A DNA stretch of 64,000 nt from Bacillus sp. Cs-700 (GCF_011082085.1 NZ_CP041063.1:3954001-4018000); one strand, 5' to 3'; shown: positions 25,199 through 33,441, numbered from the stretch's first letter. Notes: generated by a model from the sequence alone, not told the origin. A program made the numbers and translations.

Positions 25199-25387
25199 GT
25201 GAAGAATGAGCGTAACTTTATAAGGTTAGTTTATTTAGTTGTGGGGATCATAGGGCCTGTTGTAATCGGGGCTGCTTTTTTACGAATGGAGCTTGTACTT
25301 GGTGATGAAGCAGGAGCATTTTGGATGTTAATGGGTTTTTTCTTAATCCTATTCTATATTGAATTTTGGAAAAGAAAGCAGGATTAA
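25199..25387 (+). CDS. Small two-span membrane protein
   Basis: 62 residues from a GTG start (MKNERNFIRLVYLVVGIIGP) with two hydrophobic segments and a basic end WKRKQD. GGGGAGG lies five bases upstream. It follows the small gene at 24981 by 38 bases and is probably co-transcribed. Family not recognised. Confidence 0.6.
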   Translation: MKNERNFIRLVYLVVGIIGPVVIGAAFLRMELVLGDEAGAFWMLMGFFLILFYIEFWKRKQD

Positions 25388-25473
25388 GTGCTAAGTATCG
25401 ATGGACGAGAGCGATCACCTCAATGGTATTATTCGCAGGATTCTCGTTTTATTTCTATTTATTCTAAGGTATG

Positions 25474-25496
25474 GCTGCGTTAATACGCGGCTTTTT
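25474..25496 (+). terminator. Terminator after the two small membrane genes
   Basis: GCTGCG, loop TTAATA, CGCGGC, then T5 (one G-T pair). Confidence 0.7.
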
Positions 25497-25531
25497 AATG
25501 TTTTTTAGCTAGTAGTATAGGGGGCGACCAA

Positions 25532-26359
25532 TTGGAATTAAAACAGACTTTAGAAGAACTTAAACGAAATAAGTATCAAGGAGATCTGAATGATCTTCTT
25601 ATTCACATGCTTCACCAGATTGGTAGTACCGATCCAGTATTAAGGGACGATCTCATCTATCAAACGTTTGGAAAGCTGGTTACAGAAGATTTTTTAACGA
25701 AGGAACAGCTTACATCTCTATTATGTAAATGCCTCGATTATGAGCACCTTTTTTATCGTATCGGCGAAAGAGGCACAGACTCGGTTTTAACTCGGTCTTT
25801 CTCGGTTCTTGTCATTGCGCTTATTTTAGAAAAAGATCGTGAAGCGAGATTTCTTTCGGAGAATCGAATTGCAGCTGTAAGGGAAGCGTGTTTTCGGTAT
25901 TTACGAGAAGAGCAAGATACGCGAGGATATGTTGAGAATAAAGGTTGGGCGCATAGCATCGCACATGGGGCGGATGCCCTAATGGAAGTAATCAGGCATC
26001 CGCTTTTTGATATCGAAAAAATGGATGAATGTCTTGAAGTGATACAGGAGTGCCTTTTTAAAAAAGCCACAACGTATGTAGATGATGAGGACGAACGACT
26101 ATTGTATGCGCTCGAGGCCCTTTTGGATCAGGGGTTGAGTGAGGAACTCCTTAGTAATTGGATTGAGTCGCTCTCCACTGAATTAGAAGGAATGTTCCAG
26201 CAGAACGGATATAGTGTTGAATTCTTCCATACAAAAGGAAATGTACTGAGTTTTATGAAAAGCTGTTATTTCAGGTTAATTATGTTAGGAGAGTTTCCTG
26301 AAGCAAGGTCTATGATTGAAAAGGTTGTGGAGAGATGGACGAGGAAGATTTATGGGTGA
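25532..26359 (+). CDS. DUF2785 family protein
   Basis: 275 residues, cytosolic and helical, with the family signature around residues 130-150 (RGYVENKGWAHSIAHGADAL) and ERLLYALEALL. The TTG start has GGGGCG five bases before it. DUF2785 proteins occur singly in Bacilli; their role is not known to me. No partner is visible here. Confidence 0.75.
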   Translation: MELKQTLEELKRNKYQGDLNDLLIHMLHQIGSTDPVLRDDLIYQTFGKLVTEDFLTKEQLTSLLCKCLDYEHLFYRIGERGTDSVLTRSFSVLVIALILEKDREARFLSENRIAAVREACFRYLREEQDTRGYVENKGWAHSIAHGADALMEVIRHPLFDIEKMDECLEVIQECLFKKATTYVDDEDERLLYALEALLDQGLSEELLSNWIESLSTELEGMFQQNGYSVEFFHTKGNVLSFMKSCYFRLIMLGEFPEARSMIEKVVERWTRKIYG

Positions 26360-26386
26360 CTGTTTAAAGCGAAACTTCCCCGTAAA

Positions 26387-26923
26387 CTAGATCGACATCT
26401 CGTGTCCTCTTTTCCGATAGCTTCTCCTGGTCACTTCATCCCAGATAAAGAATAGGACGGAGCAAATACTTGCCCATAGAAAAAAGGCTGGTGCAAGGAA
26501 AAAGGTTGCGAAGCCAAATCCTAGATGAATGAAAGCAGAAAGGTATATTCGAAAACGGCTCGTTTTGACGGAAAGGTACTCAGCAAAAATGGAGACGGGT
26601 AGTCCGTATAGCAGATTTCCAAGCAAGCTATAGAGTAAAACAACGATAAAGGACATGACGTTAATAAACGAGAATGCCTCCATACCTGCCATTGGAAGTG
26701 AAGAGAAAAAGAGTCCGATTGAAAAAGTCACCGATGTAAGGAGAGCGACTTTAAGCTTCCTCATTTTATTTTGAAAAACATGTTTTCTAAAGGCAGGGAA
26801 TAAAAATGCTACCGCTAGAAGAGAGAGAAGCACTTTTAGAAAGGGTACCGTCTCGGAGATCGAGATGATTAGAATAAAAAGCAAAATCGATATATAAAGT
26901 ACAAAGCTGTTTTTCCTATGCAT
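26387..26923 (-). CDS. Membrane protein with about five spans
   Basis: 178 residues starting MHRKNSFVLYISILLFILII, with further hydrophobic segments at about 30-46, 58-78, 88-110 and 124-155, and a basic tail (RRSYRKRGHEMSI). The frame is open to 26950, but ATG 26923 has GAGGG ten bases upstream. Convergent with the DUF2785 gene. Family not recognised. Confidence 0.65.
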   Translation of the reverse strand: MHRKNSFVLYISILLFILIISISETVPFLKVLLSLLAVAFLFPAFRKHVFQNKMRKLKVALLTSVTFSIGLFFSSLPMAGMEAFSFINVMSFIVVLLYSLLGNLLYGLPVSIFAEYLSVKTSRFRIYLSAFIHLGFGFATFFLAPAFFLWASICSVLFFIWDEVTRRSYRKRGHEMSI

Positions 26924-26979
26924 ACCTTCACCGTCCCTCTTTGTCGGCAAGACATATTCTTCATTGCTTTAGCGCAGCG

Positions 26980-27003
26980 GGGGTCAGGTACGGACCTGAC
27001 CCC
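26980..27003. repeat. Family A palindrome, copy 3
   Basis: GGGGTCAGG-TACGGA-CCTGACCCC. Its last base is the first base (plus strand) of the stop triplet of the small gene at 27003, so repeat and stop codon touch. Confidence 0.8.
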
Positions 27004-27110
27004 TAATGCTCGTCCTCTTCATCCGTTTTCCACGAATAGCCGGATCTCCCCATATAATAGAGGAAACTTGCAGAAGATAAGATTGTGAGAATGGCAATAA
27101 ACAGTCCCAT
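27003..27110 (-). CDS. Very small membrane protein (35 residues)
   Basis: MGLFIAILTILSSASFLYYM followed by the polar tail GRSGYSWKTDEEDEH. The ribosome site AGGAGG lies eight bases before the ATG. One membrane segment with an acidic C-terminus. This pattern fits the tiny regulatory or spore-envelope membrane proteins common in Bacilli. Confidence 0.65.
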   Translation of the reverse strand: MGLFIAILTILSSASFLYYMGRSGYSWKTDEEDEH

Positions 27111-27436
27111 TTTCTACACCTCCTTAACGATTTGAGAAGTAAAGTGAAGAGCATGTTACTCTCGCTGTTGAATAATCGAGTTTGCTTTCAGCTTGAACAT
27201 TACTAACTTCCAGTGGGATTATCTTTATATTGAGAATGGTAACTTCATTTCTAAATTCTTCAAGAAGTTTCTCAAATTCCCTCTTTACATGTACTACGAA
27301 AGTGTTGGAAATAAGTTTCAGATTTAAGAGTGTTTTCGTGTTTTTACACAATAATCAACGCTACCGATTATCGAGTTCATTCCCTATAAATAGTATCAAT
27401 AGAAAGTGAGGTGACAGCTTATAGACAAACGAAAAA
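27111..27436. other. Intergenic stretch with a doubtful ORF
   Basis: A minus-strand frame of 75 codons (27124-27351) lies here, but it begins at a TTG with no ribosome site and shows no recognised motif. I see no RNA element. Confidence 0.35.
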
Positions 27437-27467
27437 GAGCGGCGAAGTGTCTGCGCATTCGCCGCTC
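27437..27467 (-). terminator. Terminator of the 27498 gene
   Basis: On the minus strand: GAGCGGCGAA, loop, TTCGCCGCTC, then T5. Confidence 0.85.
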
Positions 27468-27497
27468 ATTACTAATGGTGTAAAATCTTCACTCTGT

Positions 27498-27848
27498 TTA
27501 AGCTAGCTCGCGCTCATAAACAACTTCTTTCGTTTCGATGTCGATCGCGTCTACCTTCATTTTGATAACCTCGTTATTGTCATTTTTCTTGGCACCCCAG
27601 AGGCGGATGTAGTTCTCTGTTTTGTGATCTAGAAAATTTACTTGAACCGTTCTGACTTCGCCAATTTCCGCTTCTTTATCTTCAATCCAACACTCTTGAA
27701 ACACCATTGTTTCTCTCGGTTGGCTTAAAAGGTAATCTTGCATGATCTTTTCATATTCCGGGAAGTTCAGCTCTCCGTTTTCGATGCAGATCTCATGAAA
27801 ATCATTGAAGTCCGTAATATGGTAGCTTGCTTTTGATTCGTTCGTCAT
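27498..27848 (-). CDS. Hypothetical cytosolic protein
   Basis: 116 residues, acidic, mixed alpha/beta, no membrane segment. Segments such as YIRLWGAKKNDNNEVIKMKV suggest a small beta barrel or sheet. AGGAGG lies six bases before the ATG and a clean terminator follows, so it is a real single-gene unit. Family not recognised. Confidence 0.6.
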   Translation of the reverse strand: MTNESKASYHITDFNDFHEICIENGELNFPEYEKIMQDYLLSQPRETMVFQECWIEDKEAEIGEVRTVQVNFLDHKTENYIRLWGAKKNDNNEVIKMKVDAIDIETKEVVYERELA

Positions 27849-27950
27849 TGTTTTTCCTCCTACAAGTCTCGTGTGATAAAGTACTCTTTCCCCAAAAGTG
27901 AACCTTAAAAACGACGAAAATTTGTTAGAACCACTCAGGTGACGGTGGGT

Positions 27951-28814
27951 TTACCATTGATCCACAATTTCTCTCAACATCGGATCGCCTTTTTGATCAA
28001 TGCGATATGCGGCATATAATGTATTGTTAACGGAAAGGTGGGGGAAGAGTACTTCAGATTTCCCTTCTTTAATCGATTCTTCTATTAAGTAGGTAGGCAG
28101 AATACTTACGCCAATGCCTAACTCAATCGCTCTTAAAATTGATTGCAGGTTCGGAATGATGTGATGAGCCTGAATATCCGGACGCTTTTTAAAATGCTCG
28201 CGCCAGTATCGACGAATAATGGGAAGATCCAAACCGTAGCTTAACCATTTCTGTTGCCTCAGAAAGCTCTCGATTTCCTCCAATGATGAGGCTTGTTCGA
28301 GAGCACCTTTCTGAGCGGTTAACACAAACGTTTCTTCTTCAAGTTTTACATACTCTATCCCGGCAATCGACTGCTTTTTAGGTGTGAAAATCAGGTCGAC
28401 TTCTTCTTGAATGAGATCTTCTAAAAGAGTCGAAGCCGTTCCGAACTGGGTAATTAATCGCACATCCACACGTTGAACTTTTTGTAACAAACGACCTGTA
28501 AAATACTCAATAGGACTCCCAATTTTCAAAACGGGAGATAACGAGTCTTTTGAAGCCGTGTGTCTAATCTCGTGTGTTGCACTTTCTAAGTTCTCGATAA
28601 GAGGAACGAGCTTCGTATATAGCTCTTTTCCTTTATCTGTTGGAATCATTTTTCTAGGGGCACGGGTAAATAAGGGTTCTCCCACTTCTGCCTCTAAAGC
28701 GGATAGATGCTGGCTCATGGCAGGTTGAGTGAGGAATCGCGCTTTAGCGGCGGCGGAAACGGATCCATGCTTATAAATGCTAATAAAACTGCGGTACCAT
28801 TCGAAATCAATCAT
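27951..28814 (-). CDS. LysR family regulator
   Basis: 287 residues: N-terminal winged helix (SVSAAAKARFLTQPAMSQHL, LEAEVGEPLF) and a two-lobe effector domain. It follows the monooxygenase gene by 36 bases on the same strand and probably controls it and the DJ-1 gene. The effector is unknown; quinones or aldehydes would fit the neighbours (inference). Confidence 0.85.
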   Translation of the reverse strand: MIDFEWYRSFISIYKHGSVSAAAKARFLTQPAMSQHLSALEAEVGEPLFTRAPRKMIPTDKGKELYTKLVPLIENLESATHEIRHTASKDSLSPVLKIGSPIEYFTGRLLQKVQRVDVRLITQFGTASTLLEDLIQEEVDLIFTPKKQSIAGIEYVKLEEETFVLTAQKGALEQASSLEEIESFLRQQKWLSYGLDLPIIRRYWREHFKKRPDIQAHHIIPNLQSILRAIELGIGVSILPTYLIEESIKEGKSEVLFPHLSVNNTLYAAYRIDQKGDPMLREIVDQW

Positions 28815-28850
28815 TGTTCAACATCCTTTAATTGTGAAAAAACGGTTTTC

Positions 28851-29132
28851 CTATACTTTCTTCAGCTTATATACTTCCCTTGATTCTACCAGATCCTGAA
28901 TGGCATCGCGATATGCCTGGTAATGTGGAGAAGTGATGTGAGCTTGTAACGCTTCTTTGTCTTTCCACGTTTCATAAAATACAAATACGGAATCGTCTTC
29001 TAGTGAACGGTGGAGCGTATAATCAATACACCCATTTTCTTGTTGAGAGGGTTCAATTACTTTCATTAATTCTTGATAGAGCGCTTTTTCTTGTCCTAAT
29101 TTTGCTTTTAAAATGGCATTAATGGTGATCAT
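28851..29132 (-). CDS. ABM-domain putative quinol monooxygenase
   Basis: 93 residues, the normal length for the dimeric ferredoxin-like YgiN/ABM fold: MITINAILKAKLGQEKALYQ, then ENGCIDYTLHRSLEDDSVFV, then FYETWKDKEALQAHITSPHY. Members oxidise quinol-like compounds or act on small aromatic metabolites without cofactors. It sits between a DJ-1 family gene and a LysR gene. Confidence 0.8.
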   Translation of the reverse strand: MITINAILKAKLGQEKALYQELMKVIEPSQQENGCIDYTLHRSLEDDSVFVFYETWKDKEALQAHITSPHYQAYRDAIQDLVESREVYKLKKV

Positions 29133-29154
29133 GCTGATTTCTCCCTTCTATTTA

Positions 29155-29187
29155 AAAACCTGCAAGCCGATAAACGGACTTGCAGGT
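29155..29187 (-). terminator. Terminator of the DJ-1 family gene
   Basis: On the minus strand: AACCTGCAAG, loop, CTTGCAGGTT, then TTTAAA. Confidence 0.85.
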
Positions 29188-29201
29188 TCGAATCTTTCTG
29201 T

Positions 29202-29870
29202 TTAGTTATCAAGCTGAGCGATAACTTCTTTCGCAACACTGATTGTTGATTGTGGGTTTTGTCCAGTAACAAGCTTCCCTGAAACTTGAACGTGATCTGC
29301 CCAATTGTCTGCGCCTACAAAGTTTGCACCAAGTTCACGTAAGCGTGTTTCAAGAAGAAACGGCATATACTGATCAAGCGTTGTTGCACGTTCTTCTTCA
29401 TCTGTAAAGCCAGTAACGGTTTGGTTCTTTACTAGTGGCGTACCGTCAGATAGTGTTACGCCGACAAGTCCAGCTGGACCGTGGCAGACAGCCGCAACAA
29501 GTTTATCTGCTTCATACATATCACGAACTACTTCATGAAGCTTCACGTTTTCTGGAAGGTCGAACATTGTTCCGTGACCACCAGGCATGAAGATGGCATC
29601 AAATGTTGTGATGTCTTTTACTTCATCCAACTTCAATGTATTTTCAAGGTGTTTTGCTGTATCCAAAATTTCCTGAGGTGTATCTCCGGCTTCAAGGCTG
29701 CGATCATCGACAGGTGCTTTTCCACCTTTTGGACTTGCGACTGTGATTTCATAGCCTTTCTTTGCGAATTCAATATACGCTTCACCGAATTCAGAAAGCC
29801 ATAATCCTGTATCCAGCTCATTGTTCATTTTGTCAGCCGTCGTAACGACCATTAGTATATGTTTACTCAT
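29202..29870 (-). CDS. DJ-1/PfpI family protein, Hsp31-like
   Basis: 222 residues. The nucleophile elbow is AAVCHGPAGL (catalytic Cys) and the family landmarks TVASPKGGKAPVD, FMPGGHGTMFDL and VTGQNPQSTI are present. This branch includes glyoxalase III / Hsp31-like proteins that act on methylglyoxal and other reactive carbonyls. A 26-bp palindrome lies ~90 bases upstream of the start. Confidence 0.85.
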   Translation of the reverse strand: MSKHILMVVTTADKMNNELDTGLWLSEFGEAYIEFAKKGYEITVASPKGGKAPVDDRSLEAGDTPQEILDTAKHLENTLKLDEVKDITTFDAIFMPGGHGTMFDLPENVKLHEVVRDMYEADKLVAAVCHGPAGLVGVTLSDGTPLVKNQTVTGFTDEEERATTLDQYMPFLLETRLRELGANFVGADNWADHVQVSGKLVTGQNPQSTISVAKEVIAQLDN

Positions 29871-29957
29871 TATTTATTCCTCCTAAGGATTGTGTGTTGT
29901 CTTACGAGTTTTATTGTAGAACGGTTTTTCGTATAATACAAATTAGTAAATAATCTA

Positions 29958-29983
29958 TTATGTATAAATATATTTATACATAA
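29958..29983. promoter_or_regulatory. 26-bp perfect palindrome upstream of the DJ-1 gene
   Basis: TTATGTATAAATA directly followed by its complement. It lies upstream of the promoter region of the minus-strand gene at 29870. Size and A/T symmetry resemble operators of MarR/DUF24-type electrophile sensors, but no such regulator is encoded next to it. Confidence 0.45.
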
Positions 29984-30053
29984 GCTCTCGAAAAGAAAGT
30001 GGAAACGTAGTGGTGTTTATCGAAGTTTTGAAGCAAGAAGGAGGAGGTAGCGT

Positions 30054-30127
30054 ATGAGCAGTTGGCTTTCAACTCTGTGATTTGTGGGGGATGTTCCGAT
30101 TTGATCAGAGCATGGCGGCATCTTTTT
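30054..30127 (+). promoter_or_regulatory. Mini-ORF followed by a terminator-like hairpin
   Basis: A strong ribosome site (AAGGAGGAGG) leads into ATG...TGA encoding only MSSWLSTL (30054-30080). A hairpin GATGTTCC/GGCGGCATC with T5 follows (30090-30127), 75 bases before the next gene. This looks like a leader peptide with attenuator, or the stump of a broken gene. Confidence 0.4.
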
Positions 30128-30202
30128 AATGAAGGAAACTATTGGAATAGTTGAAACTTTATGGGCATTTGAACCGTATATAAGAAAAAGGGAGGAATGG
30201 AC

Positions 30203-30379
30203 ATGGAAGCATTGTTTGTCATTTTTCTAGTTATTTTATTTATCGCTCTTGGATCGGCAAAATCAAAATCTTTGAATTCTCGAAGCGGCGGAACCGATCA
30301 TTCTAGCTACTATAGCGGAAGTCATCATAGTTCGGGTTGTGATGGTGGAGATGGTGGTGGATGCGGAGGCGGGGAATAG
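30203..30379 (+). CDS. Small membrane protein with Gly/Cys/His-rich tail
   Basis: 58 residues: membrane segment EALFVIFLVILFIALG, a Ser-rich linker, and a tail SSGCDGGDGGGCGGGE with histidines just before it. Start 30203 is chosen over 30197 because GGGAGG then sits seven bases away. The tail resembles those of bacillar membrane proteins of unknown role; metal binding or redox chemistry by the two cysteines is conceivable. Confidence 0.6.
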   Translation: MEALFVIFLVILFIALGSAKSKSLNSRSGGTDHSSYYSGSHHSSGCDGGDGGGCGGGE

Positions 30380-30431
30380 CCGTTGTCTTCTCTTCTGGAG
30401 TGAATGAGTCAAGTTGAGGTGAGGTGATCCT

Positions 30432-30653
30432 TTGCTTAAAGCATTACGCATCATTGGCTCCATAATGACAGGCGCATTTGCGGTAGCCGTATTAACGGGA
30501 AGCATCTTTCTATTGCCATGGATGCTTCTTTCACTTGGTCTTTTCATGACTGTAACGGGTTTTGAGGAATTACATCGCGGCCAAAAAAGATCAGCGAAAC
30601 TAACATTTAGCGTTTCTGCCTTGATTATTTTTACTGTACTTTTTACTTTCTAG
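30432..30653 (+). CDS. Small membrane protein, DUF3953-like
   Basis: 73 residues with three hydrophobic segments and the central LHRGQKR turn. The pattern (MLKALRIIGSIMTGAF; LLPWMLLSLGLFMTVTGFEE) is like YczI-type DUF3953 proteins. The TTG start has GAGGTGAT four bases upstream. Downstream of the Gly/Cys-rich protein gene by 52 bases; probably one transcript. Confidence 0.6.
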   Translation: MLKALRIIGSIMTGAFAVAVLTGSIFLLPWMLLSLGLFMTVTGFEELHRGQKRSAKLTFSVSALIIFTVLFTF

Positions 30654-30781
30654 CACGATTAGTAAGAGTTTCAGAAAAAGAAAAAAGAACTATTAGAGCG
30701 TAAGTGGTAGAATAGAGAGAGTTCAATAAAAAACATACATAAGGTTGTGGGAAAGACTTGCCATACTGAAGGGAGCACCAT

Positions 30782-31303
30782 GTGAAGACGGAGATTGTCC
30801 AATTAACAAAACCAACTGCTCAATTTGTGGAAGTCCTGAATCGTTGGGAAAATGATCGGGAATTGATACCGCTTATTCGTCCAAATAAAAGTCAGGAAGA
30901 ATTAGATCGACGCGAAGCGATTACCTTGGAAGGGGTAAGAGATCGTCTGGAATACCAGCATATTTTCCAGATTTTTGTGAATCACGAAATGATTGGTGAA
31001 ATGAATTATATGGTCGATCCTCCGCACCTCTTTAAGCATGAACCAGGAACGGCGTGGATTGGGATTACGATCGGTGAACCTGAAGGTAGGGGCAAGGGAA
31101 TTGGCTTTGAAGCGATTCAATATTTAGAAGAACACATTTACCAGCAGGGCTTTAATCGGATTGAGCTTGGAGTGTTTGAGTTTAATACAAATGCGTATAA
31201 GCTTTATCAAAAGCTTGGCTATGAAGAAATTGGAAGGTTAGAAGATTTCACCTACTGGAACGGGAAAATGTGGTCGGATATTCGAATGGAAAAATATTTG
31301 TGA
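30782..31303 (+). CDS. GNAT family acetyltransferase
   Basis: 173 residues with the acetyl-CoA binding motif GEPEGRGKGIGFEAI, the following helix and a conserved NAYKLYQKLGYEEIGRLE end, as in RimJ/RimL-like N-acetyltransferases. The GTG start has GGGAG seven bases upstream. Substrate unknown. Confidence 0.85.
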   Translation: MKTEIVQLTKPTAQFVEVLNRWENDRELIPLIRPNKSQEELDRREAITLEGVRDRLEYQHIFQIFVNHEMIGEMNYMVDPPHLFKHEPGTAWIGITIGEPEGRGKGIGFEAIQYLEEHIYQQGFNRIELGVFEFNTNAYKLYQKLGYEEIGRLEDFTYWNGKMWSDIRMEKYL

Positions 31304-31319
31304 TGGCGTGCTATGAAAC

Positions 31320-31360
31320 GAAAAAGTGCTATTTAACCGAGTTGGTTAAGTAGCACTTTT
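31320..31360. terminator. Bidirectional terminator
   Basis: AAAAGTGCTATTTAACC, loop GAGTT, GGTTAAGTAGCACTTTT (one mismatch). It lies between the GNAT gene and a convergent lipoprotein gene. Confidence 0.85.
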
Positions 31361-31365
31361 GATGT

Positions 31366-31770
31366 TTAGGGAACTAGAGAAAGTGAGTTTGGAAGACGAT
31401 AGATTTGATTTTCTTCAAGTGAGAGGAAGACGTCGGTATCATGATTCTTGTCTTTTGGATAATAGCCGAGAGTTTGCACAATGTTGTTATCTTTTAAGAA
31501 GAGGACTTTGTAAGAAGGAAGAGCAAGGTCAGCGTTTTCGGTACTCTCAACGTCTGCTTTTTCGAGCGCGTGACGTACCTGATCGATGGTTTCCGTAGAG
31601 GACACTTCATGCATGAGTTTCCCCTCATGCTCATATTGTTCAGGAGAAGGGGACAAGTCGCTCACTTTGATAACGTTGATCTGTGTGGTTTGATCAAGAA
31701 ATTGAAATTCGTCATTTTGACAGCTTAAGACTAAAAGTAGGAAAGGGAATAAGATGAAGCATTTGCGCAC
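31366..31770 (-). CDS. Small lipoprotein
   Basis: 134 residues with lipobox LVLSC (lipidated Cys14 from this start) after MRKCFILFPFLLL. The mature domain is short and acidic. GTG 31770 is preferred over GTG 31779 because GAGGTG then lies six bases before it. Outer-face lipoprotein of unknown role. Confidence 0.6.
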   Translation of the reverse strand: MRKCFILFPFLLLVLSCQNDEFQFLDQTTQINVIKVSDLSPSPEQYEHEGKLMHEVSSTETIDQVRHALEKADVESTENADLALPSYKVLFLKDNNIVQTLGYYPKDKNHDTDVFLSLEENQIYRLPNSLSLVP

Positions 31771-31793
31771 TGGGTTCACCTCGATTTGTGAGC

Positions 31794-31817
31794 GGGGTCA
31801 GGTACGTGCCAGACCCC
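31794..31817. repeat. Family A palindrome, copy 4
   Basis: GGGGTCAGG-TACGTG-CCAGACCCC, extended by GC on both sides. It lies between the SMR genes and the small lipoprotein gene, all on the minus strand. Confidence 0.8.
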
Positions 31818-31831
31818 GCCCTACTTAAGAC

Positions 31832-32128
31832 CTATAATAGCACGACGCCAACCATAATGAGCGCGATGGAGAAGAATTTTCTCCTGGTCGCTTTTTCGTT
31901 GAATAAGAGGAGACCCGCAATGGTTGTGCCGGCGATGGAACCGCCTGACCATATGGCATAGGCAAGACCAATCTCGATGAATTGGACAGATAAGGTAAGA
32001 AAGTAGATGCAAAGTCCAAAAAGGAAGAAAGCGGCCAAGCCTGGTATTTTCTTTGTAAACCCGGCCGAACGTTTAACGGCGATACTTCCAATAATGGAAA
32101 ATGCAAGGGCAAGGATCAGGTAAATCAT
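31832..32128 (-). CDS. SMR family efflux subunit (second of pair)
   Basis: 98 residues, four membrane segments: MIYLILALAFSIIGSIAVKR ... LAYAIWSGGSIAGTTIAGLL ... KFFSIALIMVGVVLL. The first helix lacks the usual glutamate, whereas the paired subunit keeps it. Paired SMR proteins work as heterodimers exporting small cations or guanidinium-like compounds. Start overlaps the upstream subunit by ATGA. Confidence 0.8.
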   Translation of the reverse strand: MIYLILALAFSIIGSIAVKRSAGFTKKIPGLAAFFLFGLCIYFLTLSVQFIEIGLAYAIWSGGSIAGTTIAGLLLFNEKATRRKFFSIALIMVGVVLL

Positions 32129-32475
32129 GAAAGTTCCTCTCCTTTTTTCATATAGCGTGATTTTGTATTTAATCCAATAATCCCTATCACAATAAGAGAT
32201 ATGGCTAGTAATTTTATGAGCGATGTGGACTCCTGAAAGAGGAGAATGCCAGCAACGGCAATGATGACCGTACCCCCACCTGACCATAGAGCGTTAATGA
32301 TTCCTAGTTCATGATTTTTCGTGAGAAAAATATAAAAAAGGAGTGCAATGGCATAACTTAAGATCACGATAAGTGTGGGACCCCAGTTACTGAAACCATC
32401 AGTGTATTTCATGAATGTTGCGCCAATCACCTCAAATAAAATGGCGATTCCAAGCCATATATAGACGTTCTTCAT
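32125..32475 (-). CDS. SMR family efflux subunit (first of pair)
   Basis: 116 residues. It has the membrane glutamate in WLGIAILFEVIGATFMK and the conserved NALWSGGGTVIIAVAGILLF. The open frame extends to 32562, but ATG 32475 has AGGAGG six bases upstream. With the following gene it makes an EbrAB/YkkCD-like proton-coupled pump. Divergent from a LysR gene that likely controls it. Confidence 0.85.
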   Translation of the reverse strand: MKNVYIWLGIAILFEVIGATFMKYTDGFSNWGPTLIVILSYAIALLFYIFLTKNHELGIINALWSGGGTVIIAVAGILLFQESTSLIKLLAISLIVIGIIGLNTKSRYMKKGEELS

Positions 32476-32560
32476 TTTTATCCTCCTAGTATTGCTTTGA
32501 TCTAGGATTAGCATAACGTGTAGAAGAGGGATGTGGGTAATATCAAAAAATGATCGATCC

Positions 32561-32575
32561 ATAACTTCAGGTTAT
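32561..32575. promoter_or_regulatory. Candidate LysR box in the SMR/LysR divergent region
   Basis: ATAAC-TTCAG-GTTAT, a T-N11-A dyad overlapping TATAAT (32573-32578), the likely -10 of the LysR gene. The position fits autorepression together with control of the SMR pair. Confidence 0.5.
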
Positions 32576-32614
32576 AATAAAAGGAAGATTCGATCGTAAA
32601 GGAGGTTAAGCAGT

Positions 32615-33439
32615 ATGCTCCATCAATTAACGTATTTTATTAAAATTGCTGAGGAGAGAAGCTTCACAAGCGCAGCAAAAGCATTATTCATTTCCCAACC
32701 AGCTTTAAGCAAGCAAATGAAGAAACTTGAAGAGGAGATTGGTTTTTCTCTTTTTAACCGTTCAGTAAAAGGAGTGGAGCTAACGACAAAAGGAAAGGCG
32801 TTTTACGAGGACATCAGCCCGCTTTTTTCACAAATCAATCAAACGGTTGATCGGTATAAGAAATATGATCAAATTCGTTTTGGCTCAACGCCTATTTTGA
32901 GCACTTATTTTTTACCAGAATTTTATAAACAATTACAGTATTCCAACGTAAACGTAACGGCCATTCGTGAGGATAGTCTTGATTTAATTCCGCTGTTAAA
33001 AGCACATGAAATTGATGCGGCACTTGTTCAAAATACGCCTAAAATTGAAGGTATGTATTCGACCTTTCTATTCTCAGAACCATTTGTTGCAGCAATACCA
33101 ACCTCTATAACACTTAAGGGTAAGAAAGAGATAACGCTAGACGAATGCTTCAGCTACACGCAAATTATCCCTCCTACCGGCTACCTATCTGAGCAAGTAA
33201 GAGGGCTTTTAAGTGATCATTTATTTGAAGGGGATATGTTAGAAACACATTATCTTGGTATGGGTGGACTCGTTTCTCTTGGAATTGGGATTGCGTATTT
33301 ACCGAAAATGATGGCGGATGCGATTGAACAAAAAGGGGTCACGTTTCTTCCGCTTAAGGGAGAGCCGCTGCATAGAGAGATGTATCTCCATACAAGTAGT
33401 CCGGACCTTCTCAAGTTATTATCCCAATCCTTTACTTAA
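32615..33439 (+). CDS. LysR family regulator of the SMR pair
   Basis: 274 residues: helix-turn-helix SFTSAAKALFISQPALSKQM, EEEIGFSLFNR, then the effector domain with GMGGLVSLGIGIAYLPKMM. AGGAGG precedes the ATG. It is divergent from the SMR pair across 139 bases that contain a LysR-type dyad. It ends two bases before the convergent histidine kinase gene. Confidence 0.85.
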   Translation: MLHQLTYFIKIAEERSFTSAAKALFISQPALSKQMKKLEEEIGFSLFNRSVKGVELTTKGKAFYEDISPLFSQINQTVDRYKKYDQIRFGSTPILSTYFLPEFYKQLQYSNVNVTAIREDSLDLIPLLKAHEIDAALVQNTPKIEGMYSTFLFSEPFVAAIPTSITLKGKKEITLDECFSYTQIIPPTGYLSEQVRGLLSDHLFEGDMLETHYLGMGGLVSLGIGIAYLPKMMADAIEQKGVTFLPLKGEPLHREMYLHTSSPDLLKLLSQSFT

Positions 33440-33441
33440 CC

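Noticed and set aside
25409-25468. Short frame with a membrane-like stretch (SMVLFAGFSFYFYLF) after the 25199 gene
   Set aside because: It lacks a start codon with ribosome site and overlaps the end of the preceding gene in another frame. It may be a remnant.
27124-27351. 75-codon minus-strand ORF
   Set aside because: TTG start without ribosome site, A/T-rich composition, no motif. Kept only as a doubtful intergenic note.
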